From NCBI RefSeq assembly GCF_036378875.1, contig NZ_DASUVO010000153.1, positions 1 through 64,000 on the forward strand: DNA of 64,000 bases. The letters are read 5' to 3'. The notes below the pieces were generated by a model, which was not told the origin of the DNA, did no database searches, and was given only the letters and a program-made list of their open reading frames with translations. The translations under genes and the position numbers were made by a program. Below, piece by piece: positions 33,058 through 42,021 of this stretch (its first letter is position 1; the number at the start of each line of letters is the position of its first letter). The stretch comes from Actinophytocola sp036378875. GTDB lineage: Bacteria > Actinomycetota > Actinomycetes > Mycobacteriales > Pseudonocardiaceae.

Positions 33058-33687
33058 TTAGAAGCCGATCTCCTCCCGCACCAGCACCACGGTCGCACGG
33101 GTCAGGTCGTACTCGCGCTCCAGCACGAGCAGCTTCCCGATGAACGACTCGAAGCCCTGCACGCGCCAGCGCTCGTGTTCCCTCGGGTAGCTGTAGGTGC
33201 GGACACGGCGGAACGCGGTGTCGAGGTCCGGCACGACCTTCTGCGCGCCGACCACCCAGATCACCTTCTCCGCGCCGGCCGCGTACGGGCCGAGCTGGCT
33301 CCCGCTCGCCGACGCCGCGACGAGGACACCGTCCTCGGTGACCGCGTGCACGCTGCCGACGACGACGTCCGGCGTGGCGCCCATCGTGACCTGTGTGCGG
33401 ACGTCCTTCGGGTCGATGTCGGCCAGCTGTGCGCGGACGGACACGAACTCCGTGCCGTCGTCGATGTCGGCGACGAGGCCGGTGCGCCGCAACGTCTCGC
33501 TGTTGGCCGTGAAGATCGCCTTGTCCCGGGGCAGCAGATCGCGCACAAGCGCGCGGGCGTCGGCGGCGGTGTCGACGATGTGCGCGTGGTAGCCCCGCTC
33601 CCGGAGCCCTTTGGCCGCCCGGCTGAGCGCCTCGTCGTCGGCGGGCACGGCGAACGACTCGTCGACCGGCAATGCCTCGATGGTCAT
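33058..33687 (-). CDS. LUD-domain protein (LutC/YkgG-like)
   Basis: A 209-residue single-domain LUD protein. The family is best known from lactate-utilisation proteins LutB and LutC. Motifs are IFTANSETLRRTGL near residue 60, then VVGSVHAVTEDGVLVAASASGSQ and EKVIWVVGAQKVV. A role in lactate oxidation is not certain, as no LutA or LutB gene is adjacent. The start is ATG 33687 with AGGGGAA upstream. The gene is divergent from an HxlR-type regulator, which is the usual layout of a regulator and its target. Confidence 0.88.
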   Translation of the reverse strand: MTIEALPVDESFAVPADDEALSRAAKGLRERGYHAHIVDTAADARALVRDLLPRDKAIFTANSETLRRTGLVADIDDGTEFVSVRAQLADIDPKDVRTQVTMGATPDVVVGSVHAVTEDGVLVAASASGSQLGPYAAGAEKVIWVVGAQKVVPDLDTAFRRVRTYSYPREHERWRVQGFESFIGKLLVLEREYDLTRATVVLVREEIGF

Positions 33688-33702
33688 GGAGTTCCCCCTC
33701 AC

Positions 33703-33727
33703 GGTCAGTTCCTGTTGGTAACTGACC
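33703..33727. promoter_or_regulatory. Inverted repeat between LUD gene and HxlR gene (predicted HxlR operator)
   Basis: GGTCAGTT and AACTGACC form perfect 8-bp arms around a 9-bp spacer in the divergent intergenic region. HxlR regulators bind such AACTG-type repeats and often control the divergent gene, so this is the likely operator for both. Confidence 0.55.
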
Positions 33728-33797
33728 CCATCGTGAGGAACTATTGGAGTGGCCGGAAGACGGCACCTTTTTCTGCGTCGGTGACGTGGAGGTAACC

Positions 33798-34202
33798 GTG
33801 CAGGTGGACGACGCGGAGCGGGCCAGGCTGTGTCACGCGCGACAGATCCTGGACCGGGTCGGCGACAAGTGGACGATCGAGGTGGTCCACAAGCTCGGCT
33901 GGCACGACACTCTGCGGTTCACCGAGCTGCAGCGGGCCATCGGGGGCATCAGCCAGCGGATGCTCACCGCGACACTGCGTGCGCTGGAGCGCGACGGGCT
34001 GGTCGAGCGCACGGTGCACCCGGTCGTGCCGCCTCGGGTGGACTACCGCCTCACCGATCTCGGCCGGACATTGCTGAGCACGGTGTGCCAGCTGATGGCG
34101 TGGGCCGTCGACCACGCCGACGACATCGACGAGGCCCGCGCGGCGTACGACGACCGCGCGGGCACCCGCGAAGGACTCAGCGCTCCAGCTCGCCCGCGAT
34201 GA
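33798..34202 (+). CDS. HxlR-family winged-helix regulator
   Basis: A 134-residue regulator with the HxlR core: RQILDRVGDKWTIEVVHKL, then FTELQRAIGGISQRMLTATLRALERDGLVER, then PRVDYRLTDLG. The start GTG 33798 follows GGAGGT by 4 nt. A TTG at 33744 would add 18 residues. It is divergent from the LUD gene, and its last 26 bp overlap the convergent ino1 3' end, so the two mRNAs are complementary there. The effector is unknown. Many HxlR members sense quinones or aldehydes. Confidence 0.9.
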   Translation: MQVDDAERARLCHARQILDRVGDKWTIEVVHKLGWHDTLRFTELQRAIGGISQRMLTATLRALERDGLVERTVHPVVPPRVDYRLTDLGRTLLSTVCQLMAWAVDHADDIDEARAAYDDRAGTREGLSAPARPR

Positions 34203-35268
34203 ACTTCTCGACCGCCTCGTAGGCCTCGGAGTCCGAGTACTGCTCCGGTGGGGACTTCATGAAGTACGACGACGCGGACAGGATCGGGCCGCCGATGCCC
34301 CGGTCGAGCGCGATCTTCGCGGCGCGGACCGCGTCGATGATCACGCCGGCCGAGTTGGGCGAGTCCCAGACCTCGAGCTTGTACTCCAGGTTCAGCGGCA
34401 CGTCCCCGAACGCCTTGCCCTCCAACCGCACGTAGGCCCACTTGCGGTCGTCCAGCCACGGCACGTGGTCCGACGGGCCGATGTGGACGGACGCGCGCTC
34501 CATCTCGTGCGGGATCTGCGAGGTCACCGACTGCGTCTTGGAGATCTTCTTCGACTGGAGCCGCTTGCGCTCCAGCATGTTCATGAAGTCCATGTTGCCG
34601 CCGAAGTTGAGCTGGTACGTGCGCAGCAGCTCAACCCCGCGGTCCTCGAACAGCTTGGCCATCACGCGGTGGGTGATCGTCGCTCCCACCTGGGACTTGA
34701 TGTCGTCGCCGACGATCGGCACGCCGGCCTCGGTGAACTTGGCCGCCCACTCCGGGTCGGACGCGATGAACACCGGCAGCGCGTTGACGAACGCGACACC
34801 CGCGTCGATGGCGCACTGGGCGTAGAACTTGCCAGCGTCCTCCGAGCCGACCGGCAGGTAGGACACGAGCACGTCGGCCTGGGACTCGCGCAGCGCCGCG
34901 ACGACGTCCACCGGCTCCTCGTCGGACTCGGTGATGATGTCCCGGTAGTACTCGCCGAGCCCGTCGAACGTGTGCCCGCGCTGGACGGTCACCCCGAGCG
35001 GCGGCACGTCACAGATCTTGATCGTGTTGTTCTCACTGGCGACGATCGCCTCGGAAAGGTCGCGGCCGACCTTCTTGGCGTCGACGTCGAACGCGGCGAC
35101 GAACTGCACGTCACGGACGTGGTAGTCGCCGAACTGGACGTGCATCAGGCCGGGAACGCGCGTGTCCGGGTCGGCGTCACGGTAGTAGTGCACGCCCTGC
35201 ACAAGCGACGCCGCGCAGTTGCCAACCCCGACGATTGCCACCCGGACACTGCGACTCTGTTCGCCCAT
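34177..35268 (-). CDS. ino1: Inositol-3-phosphate synthase
   Basis: A 363-residue enzyme making 1D-myo-inositol 3-phosphate from glucose 6-phosphate with NAD. It feeds phosphatidylinositol, lipomannan and mycothiol synthesis in actinobacteria. The NAD loop is VAIVGVGNCAASLVQG, and SYLPVGSEDAGKFYAQ, GDDIKSQVGATITHRV and LNFGGNMDFMNMLER are conserved actinobacterial MIPS motifs. The length matches the short bacterial form. ATG 35268 follows GGAGGAG. It is the partner of the PadR gene immediately upstream, as in M. tuberculosis Rv0046c-Rv0047c. Confidence 0.96.
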   Translation of the reverse strand: MGEQSRSVRVAIVGVGNCAASLVQGVHYYRDADPDTRVPGLMHVQFGDYHVRDVQFVAAFDVDAKKVGRDLSEAIVASENNTIKICDVPPLGVTVQRGHTFDGLGEYYRDIITESDEEPVDVVAALRESQADVLVSYLPVGSEDAGKFYAQCAIDAGVAFVNALPVFIASDPEWAAKFTEAGVPIVGDDIKSQVGATITHRVMAKLFEDRGVELLRTYQLNFGGNMDFMNMLERKRLQSKKISKTQSVTSQIPHEMERASVHIGPSDHVPWLDDRKWAYVRLEGKAFGDVPLNLEYKLEVWDSPNSAGVIIDAVRAAKIALDRGIGGPILSASSYFMKSPPEQYSDSEAYEAVEKFIAGELER

Positions 35269-35352
35269 GCCGGTCTCCTCCTTAGTCAACCGCGGCCACT
35301 CCCGAGCCGCGGGGCGGTGCCGAGATGCAGATCCGCACTGACCTGCCGGCGT

Positions 35353-35910
35353 CTACTCGACGCCGTCCTGTCGTTCTTTCTGCTCCCTCTGTTCGGTCGC
35401 GATCAGCTCGTTGAGCCAGCGGACCTCCCGCTCGCTGTGCTCCAACCCGAGCCGATGCAGCTCGCGGGTGTAGCGGTCGATCTGCTCACCCGCTCGCGCC
35501 ATCGAGGCGCGTAGCCCTTCGCGCCGCTCCTCCACCCGACGGCGCCTGCCTTCGAGGATGCGCATCCTGATCTCGGCAGGCGTGCGGGAGAAGAACGCCA
35601 TGTGAACGCCGAACCCCTCGTCGTCGTAGGCCTGGGGGCCGACGTCGGCAAGCATCTCGGCGAAGCGCTCCTTGCCCTCCGCCGTGAGCTTGTAGACGCG
35701 CTTGGCCCGTTTGCCCCACGCGCGGGTGGCGAGGTCCTGAGGGTCGTCTTCCACGATCAGCCCGGTCCTGAGCAGCCTGCGCAACGTCGGGTACAGCGAT
35801 CCGTACGAGAACGTCCGCAGCGTGCCGAGCATGTCGAACAGTCGTTTGCGCAGCTCGTAGCCGTGCATCGGGGCCTCGTGCAGCAGCCCGAGGATGGCGA
35901 ACTCGAGCAC
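35353..35910 (-). CDS. PadR-family transcriptional regulator
   Basis: A 185-residue PadR regulator: LEFAILGLLHEAPMHGYELRKR opens the winged helix, then SYGSLYPTLRRLLRTGLIVED, then KRVYKLTAEGKERF, with a long coiled-coil-like C-terminus (residues about 110-185) for dimerisation. GTG 35910 is chosen because AGGAGG ends 6 nt before it, and an in-frame ATG at 35925 is the alternative. It probably controls its own gene and ino1. A TATCG-CGC-CGATA palindrome lies upstream. Confidence 0.92.
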   Translation of the reverse strand: MLEFAILGLLHEAPMHGYELRKRLFDMLGTLRTFSYGSLYPTLRRLLRTGLIVEDDPQDLATRAWGKRAKRVYKLTAEGKERFAEMLADVGPQAYDDEGFGVHMAFFSRTPAEIRMRILEGRRRRVEERREGLRASMARAGEQIDRYTRELHRLGLEHSEREVRWLNELIATEQREQKERQDGVE

Positions 35911-35975
35911 TGGTGACCTCCTCACAGAGCTTGCGTCCGACGCTGTCGTTGGTGACTCGACCTACCGCACCACTA

Positions 35976-35988
35976 TATCGCGCCGATA
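35976..35988 (-). promoter_or_regulatory. PadR operator candidate TATCGCGCCGATA beside a -10 element
   Basis: This 13-bp palindrome (arms TATCG/CGATA) lies about 65 bp upstream of the PadR start. On the minus strand it abuts TATAGT, a good -10 element. A repressor bound here would block the padR-ino1 promoter. The rest of the 287-bp gap 35911-36197 shows no gene. Confidence 0.5.
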
Positions 35989-36197
35989 CATCCATGAGGT
36001 GTCTCAGAGGTGGACGTGGTCGTGATCACGACCAGTACGTGAAGTCCGCGCGGCGTCGCACAGTGACGATCAACTGCAGGTCAGCGCCATTGACAAGCAT
36101 GGGGACATCACTTCTTCAACGCAGAGTGGCCACATGCCCGCGCGCCGTACGTCAAACAGTGCGTGGACGTGGTAACGGCTCCGCGTAGGCTGTCCCC

Positions 36198-36602
36198 GTG
36201 CGTACACAGCGACAGGTGGTTGACTACGCGTTGCAGCGCAAGGCGCTGCTCGCGGAAGTGCACTCCGGTCGCGTCGGCACCATGGAGGTCTGCGACGCCA
36301 ACCCGTACCTCGTGCGGGCTGCCAAGTTCCACGGCGCGCCCAGCGACGTGACCTGTCCGGTCTGTCGCAAGGAGCCGCTGACAAGGGTGTCCTGGGTGTA
36401 CGGAGACGAGCTCAAGCACGCCTCCGGCTCGGCTCGCGCGCCGGACGAACTGGCACGAATGGCGACACTCTTCGCGGAGTTCACCGTTTACGTCGTTGAA
36501 GTTTGCCGCACCTGCGGATGGAACCACCTGGTGCTGTCATACGTCCTCGGGACGGGCGGACTTGACACCCACAAGCCACGGAGGAGGACAGCGGCGGAGT
36601 GA
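36198..36602 (+). CDS. DUF5318 zinc-ribbon-like protein
   Basis: A 134-residue protein of a conserved actinobacterial family (M. tuberculosis Rv0049 type) whose function is unknown. Two CxxC pairs, TCPVCRKE and VCRTCGWNH, could bind zinc. TAGGCT (36186-36191) lies 6 nt before the GTG, so the mRNA is probably leaderless. It lies directly upstream of the penicillin-binding protein gene, a conserved neighbourhood, which suggests a link to cell-wall growth that is unproven. Confidence 0.88.
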   Translation: MRTQRQVVDYALQRKALLAEVHSGRVGTMEVCDANPYLVRAAKFHGAPSDVTCPVCRKEPLTRVSWVYGDELKHASGSARAPDELARMATLFAEFTVYVVEVCRTCGWNHLVLSYVLGTGGLDTHKPRRRTAAE

Positions 36603-36684
36603 AACCCACCGTTTTGCCTGCTCCAAAGCTTATGACCACCACACGGCGGGCATGGCCGTGCGCCGCTATGGGAGGCCTGTTGTC

Positions 36685-39513
36685 GTGAACGACCATCGAA
36701 ACCACCGGCACCGCGCGAGTGAGCCGGCATGGCCGACTGGTGACGACCCGAAGCCACGGGCGTCCGCGCAGGGGGAGGAGCGCACCGGCTTCTGGAGCCC
36801 CCTGTGGGAGAACGACGATGATGACGCGCCTGCGGCGCAGCACACGAACGGACGTGCGAACGGGCGGCACGAGCGCTCGAACGGGCATGCCCGCAAAAGC
36901 GGCGGTGAGCCGGCCGGTGGGCACCAGTGGCCGGCTGCCGACGAGCCGCCACCCGCGCCTCGCCGTCCCGAGCCACCGGCACAGCCGCGCCCGGCCGCCC
37001 GCCGTGGCGCCGCCCCGGTGTGGCCCAGTGCCGAGGAGTCGCCGACGGTGCGCCGTCCCGGCGGTCCGCACACGCCGCCACCTCCCGGTGGCCGGAAGCC
37101 GGGTCCGCCAGGAGGTCCGACCACCCAGCTGGTCCGCCCGCCGCGTCCCGCCGGGCCGCCCCGACCCGGAGCGAGACCAGGCGTCGACCCCGACGGTCCG
37201 ACGGAGCTGATGCGCCCCACCAACCGCGGTGGCGGCCCGGAGCCCCAGCTGCTCACGCACCGGGAGCTGGACTACGACGAGGACCTGAACGACGATCCGG
37301 ACCTCTACGACGACGAGGACTACCCGCTCAGCGACGGGGACCGCAGGAGCCGCAAGAAGAAGATCTGGCGGCGCGTGCGGCGCACGATGTACGTGCTCAC
37401 CGCGCTGGGGATCATCGGGCCGATCATCGCGTTCTTCGTCGCCTACCAGATGGTCGAGGTGCCGACCCCCCAGCAGGTCGCCGCGAAGCAGGAACAGGTC
37501 GTCACGCTGCTGTACGGGAACGACCAGCAGATGTCCCAGATCGTCCCCGAGGACGGCACCCGTCAGTTCGTGAAGTACGACGACATTCCCGACACGGTCA
37601 AGCACGCGGTGTTCGCGGCCGAGGACGCCGAGTTCATGACGAACCCCGGCTTCGACATCTCCGGCGTGATGCGGGCCGGTTGGGACCAGGTCAGCGGTGG
37701 CAAGGGTGGTGGCTCCACGATCACCCAGCAGTACATCAAGAAGGCCACCGGCGACGACGAGGTGAGCTACAGCCGTAAGGCACTCGAGGTCGTCAAGGCG
37801 TACAAGATGAACAACACGTACTCGAAGGAGGCCATCCTCGAGGCGTACCTGAACACCATCTACTTCGGGCGCAGCGCCAACGGCATCGCCGCGGCCGCCA
37901 AGGCGTACTACGGCAAGAACCTCGACCAGCTGTCCCCGTCCGAGGCGGCGCTGCTCGCCGGCATGATCCAGACTCCTGGCAAGTACAAGGACGAGGCCTA
38001 CATGCAGCGGCGCTGGAAGTTCGTGATGGACCAGATGGTCGACAAGGGCTGGCTGTCCGCCGCCGACCGCAAGGCCGCGGTCTTCCCCGCCGCGTCGATG
38101 ATCCCGGTGGAGAACGCCAGGCCGAAGGCCATCGAAGGATCGCGAGCGCACATCCAGAACGCCGTGCTGAAGGAGGTCGAGAAGGAGGCGGGTCTGAGCG
38201 TCGACGAGCTCCGGAAGAACGGCTACATCATCAAGACCACGATCGACCCGGCCGCGCAGGACATGGCCGAGGCAGCCGTGACGGAGGTGTTGACGGGCCA
38301 GCCGGACAACCTGCGGTCGGCCCTGGTCGCGGTGAACCCGGCCAACGGTGAGGTGGTCGCCTACTACGGCGGCGCGGAAGGCAACGGCCTCGACTGGGCG
38401 GGCACACCCCAGGAGCCTGGCTCGTCGTTCAAGCCGTTCGACCTGGTCGCCCTGCTCCAGACGGGCCGGGGACTCGCCGAGACCTACGACGGCAGCAACA
38501 ACCGTGTGTTCAACGGCCAGACGGTCCGCAACGCGGGTGGCGACTCGTGCGGCGAGAAGTGCACCGTCGCGCTGGCGATGAAGAAGTCCATCAACACCGT
38601 GTTCTACGACATGGCGGTGAACGACGTCGGCACGAGGGCCGTGGCCAACGCCGCTGCCGAGGCCGGCATCCAGACGAACCTGATGGCGAACGGCGACGTG
38701 CCGGACGGCAACATCGCCATCGGCGGTGGTAAGACGCAGGTGTCGACCCTCGAGATGGCCTCGGCGTACTCCACGTTCGCCGCGAACGGCATCTACCACA
38801 AGCCACATCTGGTGAAGCAGATCCTCACCCCGGACGGCAAGCTCTTCTGGGAGCCGGGCCAGGCGGCGACGGAGGGCAAGGCCGCGTTCGACCCCAACAA
38901 CTCGCAGAACAACCAGAAGATCGCCCGTAACGTCACCGAGGCTCTGATGCCGATCCCCGAGTTCTCGAAGATCCCGCTCGCGGGCAAGCGCCCGGTCGCC
39001 GGCAAGACGGGCACCCACCAGTACGGCGAGACCAAGGACAACGCCAAGGCCTGGATGGTGGGTTACACCCCACAGATATCGACCGCGGTGTCGCTGGCCG
39101 CCACCGACCCGACCGGCACTCAGCAGATGCCGGTCAGGGACAAGGAAGGCAACCCCGTCTCCGGCGCCAAGATACCGGGCAAGATCTGGCAGACGTTCAT
39201 GAACAACTACCTGAAGGACCTGCCGAAGACGCCCTTCATCAAGTTCTCGCCGATCGGCAAGGCGTTGGAAGACGAGGACGGCGAGTCGAAGAAGAACAGC
39301 ACGACGAACCCCCCGACCCAGAACGACGACGGCAACAACGGCCGGGGCAACGACGGCGACAACAACAACAACGACGGCGACAACAACAACGGCCAGACGA
39401 CGACCCAGCCGACCGATCCGACGGACACTCAGCCGACCGATCCGACGGAGACCGATCCGGATCCGGGTAACCCCAACAACATCCTGCCAACGGGTAGAAC
39501 CAGCGGCGGTTGA
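36685..39513 (+). CDS. ponA: Bifunctional class A penicillin-binding protein (PonA1-like)
   Basis: A 942-residue transglycosylase/transpeptidase that polymerises and crosslinks peptidoglycan. A Pro-rich cytoplasmic region (residues 1-230) is followed by a membrane helix near 235-256 (TMYVLTALGIIGPIIAFFV). The GT51 domain shows AAEDAEF (catalytic Glu) and GGSTITQQYIKK. The transpeptidase has SSFK near residue 580 (catalytic Ser), SIN near 635 and KTGT near 774. The C-terminal tail (about 855-942) is Asn/Asp/Thr/Pro low complexity. GTG 36685 follows GGAGG by 9 nt, and ATG 36652 is an alternative. A perfect terminator follows. Confidence 0.95.
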   Translation: MNDHRNHRHRASEPAWPTGDDPKPRASAQGEERTGFWSPLWENDDDDAPAAQHTNGRANGRHERSNGHARKSGGEPAGGHQWPAADEPPPAPRRPEPPAQPRPAARRGAAPVWPSAEESPTVRRPGGPHTPPPPGGRKPGPPGGPTTQLVRPPRPAGPPRPGARPGVDPDGPTELMRPTNRGGGPEPQLLTHRELDYDEDLNDDPDLYDDEDYPLSDGDRRSRKKKIWRRVRRTMYVLTALGIIGPIIAFFVAYQMVEVPTPQQVAAKQEQVVTLLYGNDQQMSQIVPEDGTRQFVKYDDIPDTVKHAVFAAEDAEFMTNPGFDISGVMRAGWDQVSGGKGGGSTITQQYIKKATGDDEVSYSRKALEVVKAYKMNNTYSKEAILEAYLNTIYFGRSANGIAAAAKAYYGKNLDQLSPSEAALLAGMIQTPGKYKDEAYMQRRWKFVMDQMVDKGWLSAADRKAAVFPAASMIPVENARPKAIEGSRAHIQNAVLKEVEKEAGLSVDELRKNGYIIKTTIDPAAQDMAEAAVTEVLTGQPDNLRSALVAVNPANGEVVAYYGGAEGNGLDWAGTPQEPGSSFKPFDLVALLQTGRGLAETYDGSNNRVFNGQTVRNAGGDSCGEKCTVALAMKKSINTVFYDMAVNDVGTRAVANAAAEAGIQTNLMANGDVPDGNIAIGGGKTQVSTLEMASAYSTFAANGIYHKPHLVKQILTPDGKLFWEPGQAATEGKAAFDPNNSQNNQKIARNVTEALMPIPEFSKIPLAGKRPVAGKTGTHQYGETKDNAKAWMVGYTPQISTAVSLAATDPTGTQQMPVRDKEGNPVSGAKIPGKIWQTFMNNYLKDLPKTPFIKFSPIGKALEDEDGESKKNSTTNPPTQNDDGNNGRGNDGDNNNNDGDNNNGQTTTQPTDPTDTQPTDPTETDPDPGNPNNILPTGRTSGG

Positions 39514-39524
39514 CCGGTTCCCGA

Positions 39525-39557
39525 GAAAGAGGCCCCATGTGGGGCCTCTTTCCTTTT
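39525..39557 (+). terminator. Rho-independent terminator of ponA
   Basis: GAAAGAGGCCCC pairs perfectly with GGGGCCTCTTTC around a 4-nt loop and is followed by CTTTT. It lies 12 nt past the ponA stop. Confidence 0.9.
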
Positions 39558-39610
39558 CGGGGGAGAGGTGGGCCGCCGGGCGGTCTCCCCGGCCCCGTAG
39601 CATCGGCCGC

Positions 39611-41209
39611 GTGCCAGGCCACCCCGAGCCCGACGACGACATCGACGACAACACCGATGGCGACGACGCCCCGGCTCGTACCCGCGCCGCGGCCGTCAGC
39701 GACACCGCGACGCTCGGACCGACGGACCGCGTCATTCCGACGTGGACGGAGCCACTGGCCCGTGCCGGCAGCACCCCGCTCGGCGGCCCGCTCGGTGTGC
39801 ACGCGGTCATCGGCCGGCACTGGTTCTGGACGCCGCTGCGGGCGGCGCTGCTGATCGCGCTCATCGGCCTGACCATCGGCTGGTTCGGCAAGGCGGCCTG
39901 CGTCCAGCAGCACTTCAGCCCTGAGACGAAGAAGCTCGAGCTGGACTGGCGGTCGAACCGGCCGTTCACCGCCATGTGCTATTCGGACATCATCCCGCTG
40001 TACAGCGCGGAACAGCTCGACAAGGGCGGCTTCCCGTACCAGACGAGCTGGTACGACGACGAGGGCAAGCCGACGCAGCACCAGCGGTGGATGGAGTACC
40101 CGGTCCTGACCGGTCTCTTCCAGTGGGTGAACGCGAAGCTCACCGACGGCTGGATGAAGATCGCGAACGCTGGCTGGCTACCGACCGGCCTGGCCGTGAC
40201 GGTCTTCTTCGACATCTCGGCGTTCTGGTTGGCGCTGGCGTGGCTGGTGACGATCTGGGCGGTCGCGAGGACGGCACGGAGACGTCCGTGGGACGCCGCG
40301 CTCATCGCCGCGTCCCCACTGGTGATGGTGCACGCCTTCACCAACTTCGACACGCTCGCCACGGCATGCGCGGCGACCGCGTTACTGGCATGGGCCCGAC
40401 GTCGCCCCGCCCTCGCCGGCGTACTGCTCGGCATCGGCGGCGCGGCCAAGCTGTACCCGCTGTTCCTGCTGGGCGCGTTGCTGGTGCTGTGCGTGAGAGC
40501 TGGCCGAATGCGCGCGTTCTACACGGCGGCCGGCGCGGCCCTGGCGACCTGGGTGGCGGTGAACCTGCCCATCGCCGTGCTGTTCCCGCGCGGCTGGTGG
40601 GAGTTCTTCCACCGCAACAGCCTGCGCGGCGCCGACCCCGACTCGATCTACAACGTGATCACCCAGTTCACCGGCTGGCAGGGCTTCGACGGTCCGCTCG
40701 CGTTCAACGAGTCACCGGTGTGGCTCAACCTGGTGACGCTGGTGCTGTTCCTGGCATGCTGTGCGGGCATCGCGTACATCGCACTGCACGCCCCGATCCG
40801 GCCCAGGGTGGCGCAGCTGGGGTTCCTGGTGGTGGCGGCGTTCCTGGTGACGAACAAGGTGTGGAGCCCGCAGTACTCGCTGTGGCTGGTGCCCCTGGCC
40901 GTCCTCGCGGTGCCGAGATGGCGACTGCTCCTGGGCTGGATGACGCTCGACGCACTGGTCTGGGCCCCGCGGATGATGTTCTACCTCGGCGACGACAAGA
41001 AGGGCCTGCCGATCGACTGGTTCATGTCGTTCGTCGTGCTGCGCGACCTGGCGGTGATCGGCCTGTGCGTCCTGATCATCTACGAGATCTACCACCCGAC
41101 GAGGGACCTGATCCGCATGGGCGGCGAGGACGACCCGGCAGGCGGCGTACTGGACCGCGCGCCGGACAAGTTCGTCCTACGCAAACGCGTCAAGGAACTC
41201 GTTGGCTGA
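39611..41209 (+). CDS. GT87-family polyprenyl-phosphate-dependent mannosyltransferase-like membrane protein (copy 1)
   Basis: A 532-residue membrane protein with about 10 hydrophobic segments and an acidic cytoplasmic N-terminus. The family GT87/DUF2029 uses polyprenyl-phosphate sugars to build lipoglycans. YPVLTGLFQWVNA, SPLVMVHAFTNFDTLATA, GGAAKLYPLFLL and NKVWSPQYSLWLVPL are its recognisable blocks, and the position after ponA matches M. tuberculosis Rv0051. TAGCAT (39598-39603) lies 7 nt before GTG 39611, suggesting a leaderless start. The acceptor is unknown. Confidence 0.88.
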   Translation: MPGHPEPDDDIDDNTDGDDAPARTRAAAVSDTATLGPTDRVIPTWTEPLARAGSTPLGGPLGVHAVIGRHWFWTPLRAALLIALIGLTIGWFGKAACVQQHFSPETKKLELDWRSNRPFTAMCYSDIIPLYSAEQLDKGGFPYQTSWYDDEGKPTQHQRWMEYPVLTGLFQWVNAKLTDGWMKIANAGWLPTGLAVTVFFDISAFWLALAWLVTIWAVARTARRRPWDAALIAASPLVMVHAFTNFDTLATACAATALLAWARRRPALAGVLLGIGGAAKLYPLFLLGALLVLCVRAGRMRAFYTAAGAALATWVAVNLPIAVLFPRGWWEFFHRNSLRGADPDSIYNVITQFTGWQGFDGPLAFNESPVWLNLVTLVLFLACCAGIAYIALHAPIRPRVAQLGFLVVAAFLVTNKVWSPQYSLWLVPLAVLAVPRWRLLLGWMTLDALVWAPRMMFYLGDDKKGLPIDWFMSFVVLRDLAVIGLCVLIIYEIYHPTRDLIRMGGEDDPAGGVLDRAPDKFVLRKRVKELVG

Positions 41210-41507
41210 CCGGGTCTTCGGTGCCGACCAAAGCCTGGGCTGTGGATAACTTCCTGACTGTGGACAACTCACCTCGGGCGGCGGGAACTGTCGGTGCCCT
41301 GCCGTACGCTGGAAACCGGGGGCCGGAGGCCACGCCCGGTACACAGGGACGTACGTGGATCCGTTGGGGCACAAGGTTTCGCGAGTGCGGCGCGAGCTGA
41401 GGAACACCTCTCCGCGGCTTGGCCTCCGGCCCCCGGATTCGACGCTACCGGAGGGTGCCGACATCCCTGGACCTACGCACATCGGCCTGTGGATAGGTGT
41501 GGACAGA
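41210..41507. repeat. Repeat locus 3: inverted pair of the dispersed intergenic element with flanking DnaA boxes
   Basis: The 298-bp gap between convergent genes contains copies at 41286-41332 (TGTCGGTGCCCTGCCGTACG, then CTGGAAACC and GGGGGCCGGAGGCCA) and, inverted, at 41420-41470 (GGCCTCCGGCCCCCGGA, then GTGCCGACA). DnaA-type nonamers are TGTGGATAA (41241-41249) and TGTGGACAA (41259-41267) on one side, and the near-matches TGTGGATAG (41488-41496) and TGTGGACAG (41498-41506) on the other. No gene is visible. Confidence 0.8.
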
Positions 41508-41999
41508 TCACCTGGTCTTCAGGAACAGGCGGCCGTTCGAGGACGTCAGTAGTTCGTCCAGCAGCTTGTCCGCCGACAGGGGTTGCAGGCGGCGGCGCAT
41601 CACGCCGAAGAACTGTTCGCCCGGCCACCACACCATGGCGAGCACGATGGTGCCCAGCGCACCGATGAGCAGCACGCTGCCTTCGCGCTCGACCAGTGTC
41701 GCTACCAGGCCGGCCAACACCGGGAGCTCGATCGCCGGTTGGCGGGCCACGAGCGACTTCGACAGCCAGACGTGTACGTCGTCGCGGGTGGTTGGTTTCC
41801 TCGCGCTCAGCATCGGGTCGACGATCAGCATCATCACGAGGAAGCCCGCCGCCGCGAGGAACAGCGGGATCAGCGTGCCTGCCGTCGGATCGAAGGTGGT
41901 GTCGGGGATAGCGTTCAGGCCGATCACCGGAACGACGACCGCGGTCAGCGCGACCACGCCGGCCAGGAGCCGCGCGTCGGTGCCGTCCGTTCTGGCCAT
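41508..41999 (-). CDS. Small four-helix membrane protein of unknown function
   Basis: A 163-residue protein with hydrophobic segments near residues 10-28, 42-62, 92-105 and 112-127. I do not recognise a family. Cytoplasmic tail residues LSADKLLDELLTSSNGRLFLK may bind a partner. It starts 22 bp after the stop of the second GT87 gene on the same strand, so it belongs to the endonuclease IV-GT87 operon. Its 3' end faces repeat locus 3. Confidence 0.75.
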   Translation of the reverse strand: MARTDGTDARLLAGVVALTAVVVPVIGLNAIPDTTFDPTAGTLIPLFLAAAGFLVMMLIVDPMLSARKPTTRDDVHVWLSKSLVARQPAIELPVLAGLVATLVEREGSVLLIGALGTIVLAMVWWPGEQFFGVMRRRLQPLSADKLLDELLTSSNGRLFLKTR

Positions 42000-42021
42000 G
42001 GGCCATCAGAACGTCCGATGG

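Noticed and set aside
36481..39975. Very long minus-strand open frame opposite the penicillin-binding protein gene
   Set aside because: It is the high-GC antisense shadow of ponA; its translation is Arg/Val/Leu/His-rich without domains, while the plus strand has all PBP motifs.
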